NCBI RefSeq assembly: GCF_003996965.1
Contig: NZ_QWDM01000019.1
Span: forward strand, 1-64,000
Direction of reading: 5' to 3'
Length of the DNA: 64,000 nucleotides
Origin: Flavobacterium cupreum
Lineage (GTDB): Bacteria > Bacteroidota > Bacteroidia > Flavobacteriales > Flavobacteriaceae
Part shown: one piece after another, positions 52,844-61,038 of the stretch
Numbering within the stretch: position 1 is the first letter of the stretch
Layout: each line of letters opens with the position of its first letter
Program-made: the position numbers and the translations under genes
Notes under the pieces: model-generated
What the model was told of the DNA's origin: nothing
The model's database searches: none
What the model saw: only the letters and a program-made list of their open reading frames with translations

Positions 52844-54421
52844 TTACTTTTTTGGATTCAAAACGGCTTTAACCATCGCATCCTCTTTTAGAATTACATC
52901 GTAGTAATACAATTCACCATACAACTGTCTGGCAAACTCAGCATTAATATAGCGATTAACCAAAGCTTTGGTTTTATCCAGTTTCAGGTCTAAACCGGTC
53001 ATTAAAATATAGTTCCTGAACTTTTTGAAATACACATCAGAGTTTTTCATCCTGGCCTGAAATTCACTAAAATTGAGCCCTTCAAATGCGTCCCGGTTTT
53101 TATCCAGTTCTTCGAAAACAAAATGCCCTACAATTCCGGTCTGCATCAGGTAAGCTACATTTTCATTTCCGTGTTCCGCTTCCATTGGCACAAAAACATC
53201 CGGAACGATTCCGCCTCCGCCGTAGACGATTTTTCCTTTTGGTGTTTTAAATTTTAGTGAATCCGCTACTTTTATGCTGTCTTTCGCATAAAGTTCGCCC
53301 GATTTAATACGGTCTTCGGATTCTTTATAATATTCTTCGTTTCCTTTTTTATACGGTTTCTGGATTGACCTTCCCGTTGGCGTGTAATATCTAGCAACCG
53401 TCAGTCTTACCGCTGATCCATCGTTGAAATCCATTTCACGCTGTACGAGTCCTTTTCCAAAAGAACGACGGCCTACAATAGTGCCCCGATCATTATCCTG
53501 AAGGGCTCCGGCCAGGATTTCACTTGCCGATGCACTGTTTTCATTAATCAGCACATATACTTTTCCGTTTTCAAAACTTCCGCCCTTATTGGCATAGGTT
53601 TTATCGGTCGTTCCGTTTTTACTTTTGGTAAAAACGATTAGTTGTTTGTCTTTTAGGAATTCATCGGCAATCGCAACCGCTTCTTCCATATAACCGCCTC
53701 CATTATCACGAAGGTCGATAATCAATGACTGGATTCCTTTATTTTGCAAACGGGTCAAGCCTGTTTTGAATTCTTTATAAGTGGTTTCCGCAAAACGGTT
53801 TATTTTGATATAACCCGTCTTATTCCCCAGAAACAAAGATGCATCAACACTCTTTATCGGAATAATATCCCTTTTGATTTTGAACTTAAGCTTCTTCTGT
53901 TCCGATTTTCTAAAAACAGTCAGTTCAATTTCAGAACCTTTAATTCCTTTTAATCTTGAAAAAAGGCTGTCAGAAGGCAATTTCCTGCCGAATAATTTGG
54001 TTTTTCCGGCAAATAAAATACGGTCTCCGGATTTCAATCCTGCTTTTGCCGAAGGACCATTTTCGACCGGCCTTATGATGGCAACCGAATCTTTGTACAT
54101 ATAGAAATTAATTCCGATCCCGACGAAATCTCCTTTCATGCTTTCGGCAACTTCTGCCTGTTCGGTGGGTGGGATGTAAACGGAATGCGGATCCAATTTA
54201 GACAGTATATTGTCAACGGTCAGATTTACAATCGAATCGGTATTGACGCTGTCAACATATTCTGTATTGATAAAGTCAATAAGTTTGTTCAGTTTTGTTT
54301 TGGAGTAATTTTTGGCCAAAAGCTGATCATCAACGGGAGCATTCATCAGGCTTCCGAGGACTGTGCCAAGAGCAAAGACGGCTCCTATAACAATGGGTAA
54401 ATATTTTGAGTTGAATTTCAT
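52844..54421 (-). CDS. S41 family C-terminal processing peptidase
   Basis: 525 residues. N-terminal membrane or signal segment (about 7-30), PDZ domain (about 85-175, NGPSAKAGLKSGDRILFAG), and the S41 catalytic domain with Ser in NENSASASEILAGAL and Lys in GRRSFGKGLVQ, the Ser-Lys pair. Such proteases trim or degrade periplasmic proteins. Its start directly follows the dCMP deaminase stop, with the NTF2-like gene 17 bases downstream. Confidence 0.9.
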   Translation of the reverse strand: MKFNSKYLPIVIGAVFALGTVLGSLMNAPVDDQLLAKNYSKTKLNKLIDFINTEYVDSVNTDSIVNLTVDNILSKLDPHSVYIPPTEQAEVAESMKGDFVGIGINFYMYKDSVAIIRPVENGPSAKAGLKSGDRILFAGKTKLFGRKLPSDSLFSRLKGIKGSEIELTVFRKSEQKKLKFKIKRDIIPIKSVDASLFLGNKTGYIKINRFAETTYKEFKTGLTRLQNKGIQSLIIDLRDNGGGYMEEAVAIADEFLKDKQLIVFTKSKNGTTDKTYANKGGSFENGKVYVLINENSASASEILAGALQDNDRGTIVGRRSFGKGLVQREMDFNDGSAVRLTVARYYTPTGRSIQKPYKKGNEEYYKESEDRIKSGELYAKDSIKVADSLKFKTPKGKIVYGGGGIVPDVFVPMEAEHGNENVAYLMQTGIVGHFVFEELDKNRDAFEGLNFSEFQARMKNSDVYFKKFRNYILMTGLDLKLDKTKALVNRYINAEFARQLYGELYYYDVILKEDAMVKAVLNPKK

Positions 54422-54853
54422 TTACTCTTCTAAATCGGGAATATGTGCTACTTCGATACCTGCTTTTATTAAAAACTGAATTCCCGAATCGTCTCTGTAT
54501 CCATTCTGATACACGACTCTTTTTATGCCTGACTGATGTATTAATTTACTGCACTCTTTACAGGGTGAAAGTGTAATATACAAGGTCGCTCCTTCACAGG
54601 ATTGTGTTGATTTTGCTACTTTCAGGATAGCATTTGCCTCGGCATGCAGAACGTCCCAGCGTGTTAACCCGTCTTCGTCTTCGCAGCAATTCTCGAAGCC
54701 GGACGGGGTTCCATTATAACCGTCGGAAATAATCATCCGGTCTTTTACAATAATGGCACCAACCTGTTTGCGTTTACAATACGAAAGCAAACTCCATTCT
54801 TTGGCAATTCGCAAATACGCTTTATCGTATTTATTTATTTTATTTAATTCCAT
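54422..54853 (-). CDS. dCMP deaminase family protein
   Basis: 143 residues, the length of dCMP deaminases. Zinc-binding motifs: HAEANAIL (His and catalytic Glu) and SPCKECSKLI (PCxxC). DGYNGTPSGFENCCEDEDG is the substrate loop typical of dCMP deaminase, which makes dUMP for thymidylate. The gene is 5 bases after the HupE-like gene and directly adjoins the S41 peptidase gene. Confidence 0.92.
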   Translation of the reverse strand: MELNKINKYDKAYLRIAKEWSLLSYCKRKQVGAIIVKDRMIISDGYNGTPSGFENCCEDEDGLTRWDVLHAEANAILKVAKSTQSCEGATLYITLSPCKECSKLIHQSGIKRVVYQNGYRDDSGIQFLIKAGIEVAHIPDLEE

Positions 54854-54858
54854 TTATT

Positions 54859-55452
54859 TTATCTGTTCCAAATAGGGCTTTCAATAATCATAGGAATGAC
54901 AACTCCTATAATAAAAGCTGACATTACAAGCGCCCAGTCCCGTTTCGAAAAACGAAAAACTGTCTGCACTATATAGGATAATACCAAAGCCACAAAGACT
55001 ACTACGAGTTGCGCTACTTCAATTCCTAACGCAAATTCTCCCAAAGGTAGTAATTTTGAGGTTGCCGTCCCTCCTAATATTGTCTTGAAATAATTTGAAA
55101 ATCCAAGTCCGTGTATAATTCCAAAAAACAAGGTTACAAAAAAGATTAGATTCAGTCCGTCATTCTTAGCCGTTTTTCCGGCTGTAAACAAATGATACAA
55201 GGCCGTTATTAAAATCGTAATCGGAATTAAGAACTCCACAAGATTAACTTTCACAGCTATAATTCCAAACACAGAAAGCACCAGAGCCACAGTATGACCA
55301 ATTGTAAAAACAGAAACCAGAAGCAAAATACGTTTCCAGTCTTTGAACGTATAGGGAACTGTTAGTGCGATTAAAAAAAGAACGTGATCGTACGCATGAA
55401 TATCTAAAACATGCTTTAATCCTATTTGAAAATAAATCCAAAATTGTGACAT
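54859..55452 (-). CDS. HupE/UreJ family membrane protein
   Basis: 197 residues with about six membrane helices. The family motif HVLDIHAYDHVLFLIAL near the start, SVFTIGHTVALVLSVFG and FGIIHGLGFSNYF carry the conserved histidines and acid residues linked to nickel or other metal import in HupE/UreJ. Bacteroidota often hold a HupE-like gene without hydrogenase or urease genes. It leads the HupE-dCMP deaminase-S41-NTF2 run. Confidence 0.85.
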   Translation of the reverse strand: MSQFWIYFQIGLKHVLDIHAYDHVLFLIALTVPYTFKDWKRILLLVSVFTIGHTVALVLSVFGIIAVKVNLVEFLIPITILITALYHLFTAGKTAKNDGLNLIFFVTLFFGIIHGLGFSNYFKTILGGTATSKLLPLGEFALGIEVAQLVVVFVALVLSYIVQTVFRFSKRDWALVMSAFIIGVVIPMIIESPIWNR

Positions 55453-55593
55453 AGAGGTACTGGTATTAATTGATTATGGGGTTGTAAACTTACGATTAAT
55501 TTTGAAAATTCAAGAAAAGCCCGCATTAAAACAACGTAGAAAAATAAGTTAAATTTTATGAGAACTTTAAAATTAATAATTTAAAATAAAATT

Positions 55594-55601
55594 TATCTTT
55601 G
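55594..55601 (+). promoter_or_regulatory. -7 box (TATCTTTG) of the TerB-like gene
   Basis: Full TAnnTTTG match, 20 bases before the ATG, giving a short leader. No clear TTG at -33. Confidence 0.5.
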
Positions 55602-55621
55602 CACCATAAAAAAACATAATT

Positions 55622-56053
55622 ATGTCATTTTCAGATTTATTTGATAGCGAATTTAAACAAAGAAACAAAGGTCACTTTTCAGCTATTGTTCGCGTAGCAT
55701 TAGCCGATGGAATTGTACATCCTGAGGAAAAAAAATTCTTGGATAAATTAGCTGCACGTTTAGAGATTTCAGAAACTGAATACGAAGAAATCCTTAACGA
55801 CCCATTAAAATATCCGATTAACCCACCTTATTTACACGTACAGCGTTTAGAGCGTTTATATGATCTGACAAGAATGGTACACGTTGACCACCATCTGGAA
55901 GACCAACAAGAAGTAATGTTACGAAAATTAGGTATTGCTTTAGGTTTTACGCCAAGCAACGTAAACTATATCGTTGCAAAAGCATTATCGCTAGTGGATA
56001 AAAAAGTAGACGGTGATACTTTTGTTTACGAAATGCAACATATGCATAAATAG
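55622..56053 (+). CDS. TerB family protein
   Basis: 143 residues. All-helical with a TerB-like acidic pair: VRVALADGIVHPEEKKFLDK near residues 25-44 and MVHVDHHLEDQQEVMLRKLG near 81-100. TerB proteins are part of a metal/stress response group (tellurite resistance) but single TerB-like proteins also occur alone with unknown role. Monocistronic: own -7 box, two terminators behind. Confidence 0.8.
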   Translation: MSFSDLFDSEFKQRNKGHFSAIVRVALADGIVHPEEKKFLDKLAARLEISETEYEEILNDPLKYPINPPYLHVQRLERLYDLTRMVHVDHHLEDQQEVMLRKLGIALGFTPSNVNYIVAKALSLVDKKVDGDTFVYEMQHMHK

Positions 56054-56114
56054 TATTCAGTTTATAGTCGCAGTTTACAGTTGCAGACTGACACAGAGAT
56101 ATTGAAAATAAAAA

Positions 56115-56149
56115 AACCCGACTGATTTAAGATTTGTCGGGTTTTTTAT
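56115..56149. terminator. Terminator after the TerB-like gene
   Basis: Stem AACCCGAC / GTCGGGTT with A/T loop and a T-run. It is one of the CCCGACAG hairpin family. Confidence 0.75.
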
Positions 56150-56160
56150 TTATATCGCTA

Positions 56161-56192
56161 AACCCGACAGGTTTTAAAAACCTGTCCGGTTT
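56161..56192. terminator. Second CCCGACAG hairpin, convergent to fbp
   Basis: AACCCGACAGGTTTT facing AAAACCTGTCCGGTT, one mismatch, 12 bases after the first. Directly before the fbp stop region; could serve both genes. Confidence 0.65.
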
Positions 56193-56230
56193 GATAACTG
56201 TGACTGAAAACTGAGACTAAAAACTAAGAC

Positions 56231-57238
56231 TTACTCCGCCTCTGCCATAAACTGTTCGGCTTTTTCGACCATATTATGACTTCCACAGAAGAAAGGAACT
56301 CTTTGGTGCAGTTCGGTGGGCTGGATTTCCATAATTCGTCCGAAACCATCTGTTGCTTTTCCTCCCGCCTGTTCGGCGATAAACGCCATTGGATTACATT
56401 CATAGAGCAAACGTAATTTCCCTTTTGGTGCTTTCGAACTGGTTGGATATAAGTAAATTCCGCCCTTGATCATGTTTCGATGAAAATCAGACACCAGACT
56501 TCCGATATATCTGGAAGTATACGGCCTGTCTTCTTCTTCTCTCTGGCAATATTTAATGTAGTTTTTTACACCCTGCGGAAAATGAACATAATTGCCTTCG
56601 TTTACCGAATAGATATTTCCGTTAACCGGGAATTTCATATTAGGATGTGACAGGTAAAATGTTCCGATAGCCGGATTTAAAGTAAATCCGTTTACGCCAT
56701 GACCTGTAGTGTAAACCAACATTGTTGATGTTCCGTAAATCACATATCCGGCAGCCACCTGGTTTACGCCCGGCTGTAGAAAATCTTCGCTGGTCACCGG
56801 AGTTCCAATTGGCGTAATTCTTCTGAAAACAGAAAAGATAGTTCCCAAAGAAACATTGACATCGATGTTTGACGATCCGTCTAAAGGATCCATTAAGATC
56901 ACGTACTTATTATTATGACTGTTGTCGCTCCCCTGAACAGTAATAAAATCGTCGTTTTCTTCAGAAGCGATACCACAGACAATCTCACGGTTTATTAACG
57001 TCTGGATAAATACTTCGTTTGCATAGACATCTAGTTTTTGCTGATCTTCTCCCTGAATATTCTGTTCGCCTGCTGCGCCAATAATATCCACTAATCCTGC
57101 TTTGTTTACTTTATAGTTGACCACTTTCGCCGCCAAACGTATAGAGTTGATAATTCGGGATAACTCCCCCGATGAGTATTGAAATGCTTTTTGGTTCTCA
57201 ATAATAAACTCTCCCAGTGTTTTATTGCGTTCTTCCAT
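56231..57238 (-). CDS. fbp: Class 1 fructose-1,6-bisphosphatase
   Basis: 335 residues, full length. Gluconeogenic hydrolysis of fructose 1,6-bisphosphate. Metal and phosphate sites: ASEENDDF near residue 97, ILMDPLDGSSNIDVNVSLGT near residues 117-136 and the C-terminal LYECNPMAFIAEQAGGKATD segment. Preceded by a spacer without a clear promoter and followed by the hairpin pair. Confidence 0.95.
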   Translation of the reverse strand: MEERNKTLGEFIIENQKAFQYSSGELSRIINSIRLAAKVVNYKVNKAGLVDIIGAAGEQNIQGEDQQKLDVYANEVFIQTLINREIVCGIASEENDDFITVQGSDNSHNNKYVILMDPLDGSSNIDVNVSLGTIFSVFRRITPIGTPVTSEDFLQPGVNQVAAGYVIYGTSTMLVYTTGHGVNGFTLNPAIGTFYLSHPNMKFPVNGNIYSVNEGNYVHFPQGVKNYIKYCQREEEDRPYTSRYIGSLVSDFHRNMIKGGIYLYPTSSKAPKGKLRLLYECNPMAFIAEQAGGKATDGFGRIMEIQPTELHQRVPFFCGSHNMVEKAEQFMAEAE

Positions 57239-57330
57239 TACTATATCGTTGTAGTTTTAATTTTAAGTCACAAATATCGTTTTTTTTGTGAGAATGGTTT
57301 AAAAATTATTTCGTTAGTTTGCTACTATTG

Positions 57331-57338
57331 TATATTTG
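57331..57338 (+). promoter_or_regulatory. Candidate -7 box (TATATTTG) for the GNAT gene
   Basis: TATATTTG about 72 bases before the ATG at 57410; a TTTG lies too close upstream to serve as -33. Partial support only. Confidence 0.35.
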
Positions 57339-57409
57339 GTAACCAAAAGCAAAAATTGAGTACTAAAACCATACTATTTTAGCTAATAAACGCTTAATAA
57401 TAAGAATAT

Positions 57410-57880
57410 ATGAATATTAGAAAAGGAAATCCGGAAGACATGGAATCGGTTTTAGGATTAATACAGGAGTTGGCGATATTCGAAAAAGAACCGGATGCAG
57501 TTGTAATAACAACAGATGATTTAGTACGTGACGGTTTTGGCGAAAACCCGTTGTTTCATGTATTTGTGGCAGAGGTTGAAGAAGAAATTGTTGGAATCGC
57601 ATTATATTACTATCGTTACTCTACCTGGAAAGGAAAAACAATTCACCTTGAGGATTTAATTGTTAAGGATAAAATGCGCGGTACCGGCTTAGGATCTGCC
57701 CTTTACTCCGAGATTATGAAACAGGGAAAAAAAGATAATGTGAGAAGAATCGAATGGAATGTTCTGGACTGGAATACACCTGCCGTGAAATTCTACGAGA
57801 ATTCCGGTGCAAAAATTCTTGAAGAATGGAGGGTGGTTCAAATGAGCGAAGCAGGAATTAATTCTTTCCTGGAAAAATAA
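57410..57880 (+). CDS. GNAT family N-acetyltransferase (diamine acetyltransferase-like)
   Basis: 156 residues, single GNAT domain. Motif A: IHLEDLIVKDKMRGTGLGSALYS near residues 78-100 holds the RGTGLG acetyl-CoA loop; motif B: RRIEWNVLDWNTPAVKFYEN. The opening IRKGNPEDMESVLGLIQELA and the WNVLDWN stretch resemble the diamine/thialysine acetyltransferase (SAT) group. Substrate not shown by sequence. Confidence 0.85.
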   Translation: MNIRKGNPEDMESVLGLIQELAIFEKEPDAVVITTDDLVRDGFGENPLFHVFVAEVEEEIVGIALYYYRYSTWKGKTIHLEDLIVKDKMRGTGLGSALYSEIMKQGKKDNVRRIEWNVLDWNTPAVKFYENSGAKILEEWRVVQMSEAGINSFLEK

Positions 57881-57950
57881 TCAAAAACACGTTTTCCTTT
57901 CCCTAGCAGGGAGATGAAGATTAACGTTAGTTAATAAAAAAATGTTTTTT

Positions 57951-57985
57951 TGCCACGAATTTCACGAATTAGCACGAATTAATTA
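57951..57985. repeat. GCCACGAATTTCACGAATT repeat
   Basis: TTTGCCACGAATTTCACGAA with further CACGAATT and TTAACGTAAATTAGTG words. Related to the GCCACAGATTACACGGATT copy at 35129. Non-coding spacer before aspartate kinase; further right lies AATCTGAAATCTAAAATT, a TCTAAAAT-type tandem (58099-58131) like that before rsgA. Confidence 0.5.
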
Positions 57986-58132
57986 ACGTAAATTAGTGAC
58001 TCGGGCGACAACAGACGAAATAAATTCGTTTCAAAAAAACTATGAAAATCATTTTATTCTCCAGCAGAAAAATAATAAAGTACCAGATTTCATTTCAATC
58101 TGAAATCTAAAATTAAAAATCTAAAATTAAGA

Positions 58133-59392
58133 ATGAGAGTATTTAAATTTGGAGGAGCGTCCGTAAAAGATGCCGAAGGAATTAAGAACGTATATGACGT
58201 TTTGCAAAAAGTGGGTTATGAGGATGTGATTCTGGTTGTCTCGGCAATGGGAAAAACAACAAATGCTCTTGAAGTGGTGATTAAAAATTACTTTGATAAG
58301 TCGGAGGAATTGAATTCGTCTGTACAAGAAATAAAACAATACCACAATCAAATATTGTCAGGCCTGTTTAATGATGAAAACCACGCTGTTTTTGCAGCGG
58401 TAACAGCACAATTTTCGGATCTGGAATATTTCCTGGCACATAATAAATCCCCTAACTATAATTTCGTTTATGATCAGGTGGTAAGTTTCGGGGAATTGAT
58501 TTCGACTACAATTCTGAGTCATTTTATGAATTTCATGGGCATTAAAACACAATGGCTGGATGTGCGTGAATTCATAAAAACCGATTCCAACTACCGTGAT
58601 GCTGAAGTAGACTGGGAAGCAACCGAAAAAAATATCAGCAAAAATGTGCCCCGAAAAATATTAAACATCACTCAGGGATTTTTGGGTGCTGACGAAAATA
58701 ATTTTACCACCACTTTAGGTCGTGAAGGTTCCGATTACACAGCGGGAATTTTTGCTTATTGCCTGAATGCCGAAAGCGTAACGATCTGGAAAGATGTTCC
58801 CGGGGTTATGAATGCCGATCCGCGTTATTTCGAAAATGCCAGCCTTCTCAACCAGATTTCGTATCGCGAAGCAATCGAACTGGCCTTTTACGGCGCAACG
58901 GTCATTCACCCGAAAACACTGCAGCCTTTACAGAAAAAAGAAATTCCGCTGTATGTAAAATCGTTTATCAATCCTTTGCTAAAAGGAACCTGCGTATCAA
59001 AAGGAGTCGATTTAGAACCGCAATACCCTTGTTTTATCGTAAAAAGAAATCAGCTTCTGATTTCGCTTTCGTCTATTGACTTTTCTTTTATCATGGAGGA
59101 AAACATCAGCGAAATTTTTGCTCTGTTCCACGAATTCAAAATCAAGGTAAACCTGATTCAGAATTCCGCGATTAGTTTTTCGGTTTGCGTGGAAGATAAA
59201 TTTGAGAATTTCAATGACCTGAATGCGATCCTCTCCAAGAAATTCAAGGTGGATTACAACGAGAATGTTACTTTATACACGATTCGTCATTTCACAGAAC
59301 AGGCGGCACAAACTGTCGAAGAAAACAAAGCCGTTTTACTGAAACAGGTAAGCCGTGAAACAATGCAGATTGTGACTAAAGAAATCAATTAA
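58133..59392 (+). CDS. lysC: Aspartate kinase
   Basis: 419 residues, monofunctional. KFGGASVKDAEGIKN at residues 4-18 is the aspartate/ATP-binding N-terminus; TLGREGSDYTAGIFAYCL near residues 197-214 and the C-terminal ACT-like region (about 300-400) complete the family. It begins the aspartate pathway to lysine, threonine and methionine. No homoserine dehydrogenase fusion and no neighbouring pathway gene. Followed by a strong terminator. The symbol is a family guess. Confidence 0.9.
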   Translation: MRVFKFGGASVKDAEGIKNVYDVLQKVGYEDVILVVSAMGKTTNALEVVIKNYFDKSEELNSSVQEIKQYHNQILSGLFNDENHAVFAAVTAQFSDLEYFLAHNKSPNYNFVYDQVVSFGELISTTILSHFMNFMGIKTQWLDVREFIKTDSNYRDAEVDWEATEKNISKNVPRKILNITQGFLGADENNFTTTLGREGSDYTAGIFAYCLNAESVTIWKDVPGVMNADPRYFENASLLNQISYREAIELAFYGATVIHPKTLQPLQKKEIPLYVKSFINPLLKGTCVSKGVDLEPQYPCFIVKRNQLLISLSSIDFSFIMEENISEIFALFHEFKIKVNLIQNSAISFSVCVEDKFENFNDLNAILSKKFKVDYNENVTLYTIRHFTEQAAQTVEENKAVLLKQVSRETMQIVTKEIN

Positions 59393-59439
59393 TTTTTTCT
59401 GCCTTTTACTGTTAATTATCGAATTCAAAAATACCCACA

Positions 59440-59470
59440 AGACCTCATTTCATAATGAGGTCTTTTTTTT
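59440..59470 (+). terminator. Terminator between aspartate kinase and XRE gene
   Basis: Stem AGACCTCATT / AATGAGGTCT with a 4-base loop and an eight-T tail, between convergent genes. Confidence 0.85.
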
Positions 59471-59473
59471 ATA

Positions 59474-59830
59474 CTATTCTTGTGTATTACTTTTTAGACC
59501 TTTAATGATTGCTTTGAGTACAAGAATTTCTCCTTCACGCATCATTATTATTTTCCCGTAGGCATTAAGCAATGCATTTAGCGTTTTATTTTCCTTTATC
59601 AGATCATTGTTTTTGGCAATTGGTTCTTCCTCATCTTTCACCAGTTCTTCAGGTGTCAACTGGAAAAATTCGCAAATTCTATTCATGTAACTCGCCCACG
59701 AACAGCTTTCCCCTCTTTCTATACGTGCATAAGCTGATTGGGACATACATAAACCATTTGCTACTTCTTCCTGCGACATATCTTTAGCCTGACGCAGCTT
59801 TTTTAGCTTATTTCCTACTATCCTATTCAT
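59474..59830 (-). CDS. XRE family helix-turn-helix regulator
   Basis: 118 residues from the ATG at 59830 (MNRIVGNKLKKLRQAKDMSQ); an upstream ATG at 59857 is also in frame. The HTH is at about residues 6-60 with MSQEEVANGLCMSQSAYARIERG, followed by a helical C-terminal tail with a predicted coiled coil (KNNDLIKENKTLNALLNAYG). Short CCGAAAA words in the 5' region may be its own operator. Target genes unknown. Confidence 0.85.
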   Translation of the reverse strand: MNRIVGNKLKKLRQAKDMSQEEVANGLCMSQSAYARIERGESCSWASYMNRICEFFQLTPEELVKDEEEPIAKNNDLIKENKTLNALLNAYGKIIMMREGEILVLKAIIKGLKSNTQE

Positions 59831-60219
59831 ATAACCAGAATTTTCGGCGGTAAACATAGGAAATATTTTACATTAAACCGAAAATCGGTATCAAATAACC
59901 GAAAATCGACTAATATCCATACTAAATTACGCGTAAGTTTGTTGCCTTGTTGGTCGTGCAAAAAGTGGTGTAATCGTAAAATGATTTTCCCTGAATAGAT
60001 TATGAGGCTTAGCAGTATAAAAAATTCGTTTTTACAGATAACTATATTGTTTAATATTCAGAATGTTTTTTTAATGAAGAATGTTTTCTATGGAAGAAAT
60101 AGTTGCTCAGTTCATGAGCTGAGAATATGTCCCGGCACTTATTTGGCCTATTATTAGTCTGTTATTGCGATGGTAAATGAAATATCCCAATAAAATTCCT
60201 TAATTCCCTCACTCTATTT
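59831..60219. promoter_or_regulatory. Region with three CCGAAAAT boxes between XRE gene and membrane protein gene
   Basis: 389 bases without a gene. CCGAAAATCGG (palindromic core ACCGA/TCGGT, 59877-59889), CCGAAAATCG (59899-59908) and the inverse GAATTTTCGG (59838-59847) lie within 75 bases of the XRE start, a likely autoregulatory operator (inference). Further right GCTCAG / CTGAGC and no other structure. Confidence 0.45.
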
Positions 60220-60849
60220 ATGAAAAAACCTTTGTTCAAGTATTTAATACTTTCTATTCTCTCGATTGTAATTGCAGAAATTTTCAAGAAAGTGATCCAT
60301 TTTGACAATTCACTTTGCAATTCACTTTCTGAACAGCTCACCTCAAAACAAATTGAAAATTTCATCGGCTTTCAAAAAAAATGGCACTGGATATATTATA
60401 TGTTTATTCCGGTCATTCTCCTAATTAAGACTCTGTTAATTGCTGCTTTACTTTATACTGGCCTGACTATCTCTGATAGGGATTTAAAGTTTTATCGTCT
60501 TTGGGACGCTGTCATAAAAGCGGAATTTATATTTTTACTCGTTCCTGTTTTCAAAATTATCTGGTTTTATTTTTTCCAAACCAGTTACTCCTTAAAAGAC
60601 ATTCGGAATTTCTATCCGTTATCAGCACTAAACATTACCGGATACGCTTAACTGCAACGGTGGTCTATTTATCCTTTTCAAATTTTAAACTTATTTGAAT
60701 TAAGCTACGTCATTTATTTAGGTTATCAGGTGGGTCAGTTAACAAACACTAATACCGCTAAGGGTTTAAAAATCGTAGGTTATAGTTATGTTCACCTATT
60801 AGTGCTTTGGGTGGTTACGATAATGTTCTTTACAAGAAATTATTCATAG
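60220..60849 (+). pseudogene. Polytopic membrane protein gene with an in-frame TAA
   Basis: 209 codons plus stop, interrupted by one TAA at 60649-60651 (codon 144). Before it: about three membrane helices (YLILSILSIVIAEIF, YYMFIPVILLIKTLLIAALL, FIFLLVPVFKIIWFYFF). After it the frame continues LQRWSIYPFQILNLFELSYV and YSYVHLLVLWVVTIMFF, two more helices, to TAG at 60847-60849. The open second half argues that the TAA is a recent nonsense change or a sequence error. No family recognised. Confidence 0.7.
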
Positions 60850-61008
60850 ACCGAATTATTAAAAAAACAGAAGGAAACCGTAAGATTTACTATAGAGTCC
60901 GTTTTATAGTAATTAGTGAACCATAGAATACTAAAATCAGATTTCATTCCAAATTAAAGCCTTTTTTGTTTTAGCAAACTGCCCTTTCATTTTACCACTA
61001 TTAAATAC

Positions 61009-61016
61009 TACTTTTG
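61009..61016 (+). promoter_or_regulatory. -7 box (TACTTTTG) of the large outer-membrane-like gene
   Basis: Full TAnnTTTG match 22 bases before the ATG at 61039; TTTC at about 60986 is a weak -33 candidate with near-correct spacing. Confidence 0.45.
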
Positions 61017-61038
61017 ACTTTTTGCAGTTAAAGTCTTT

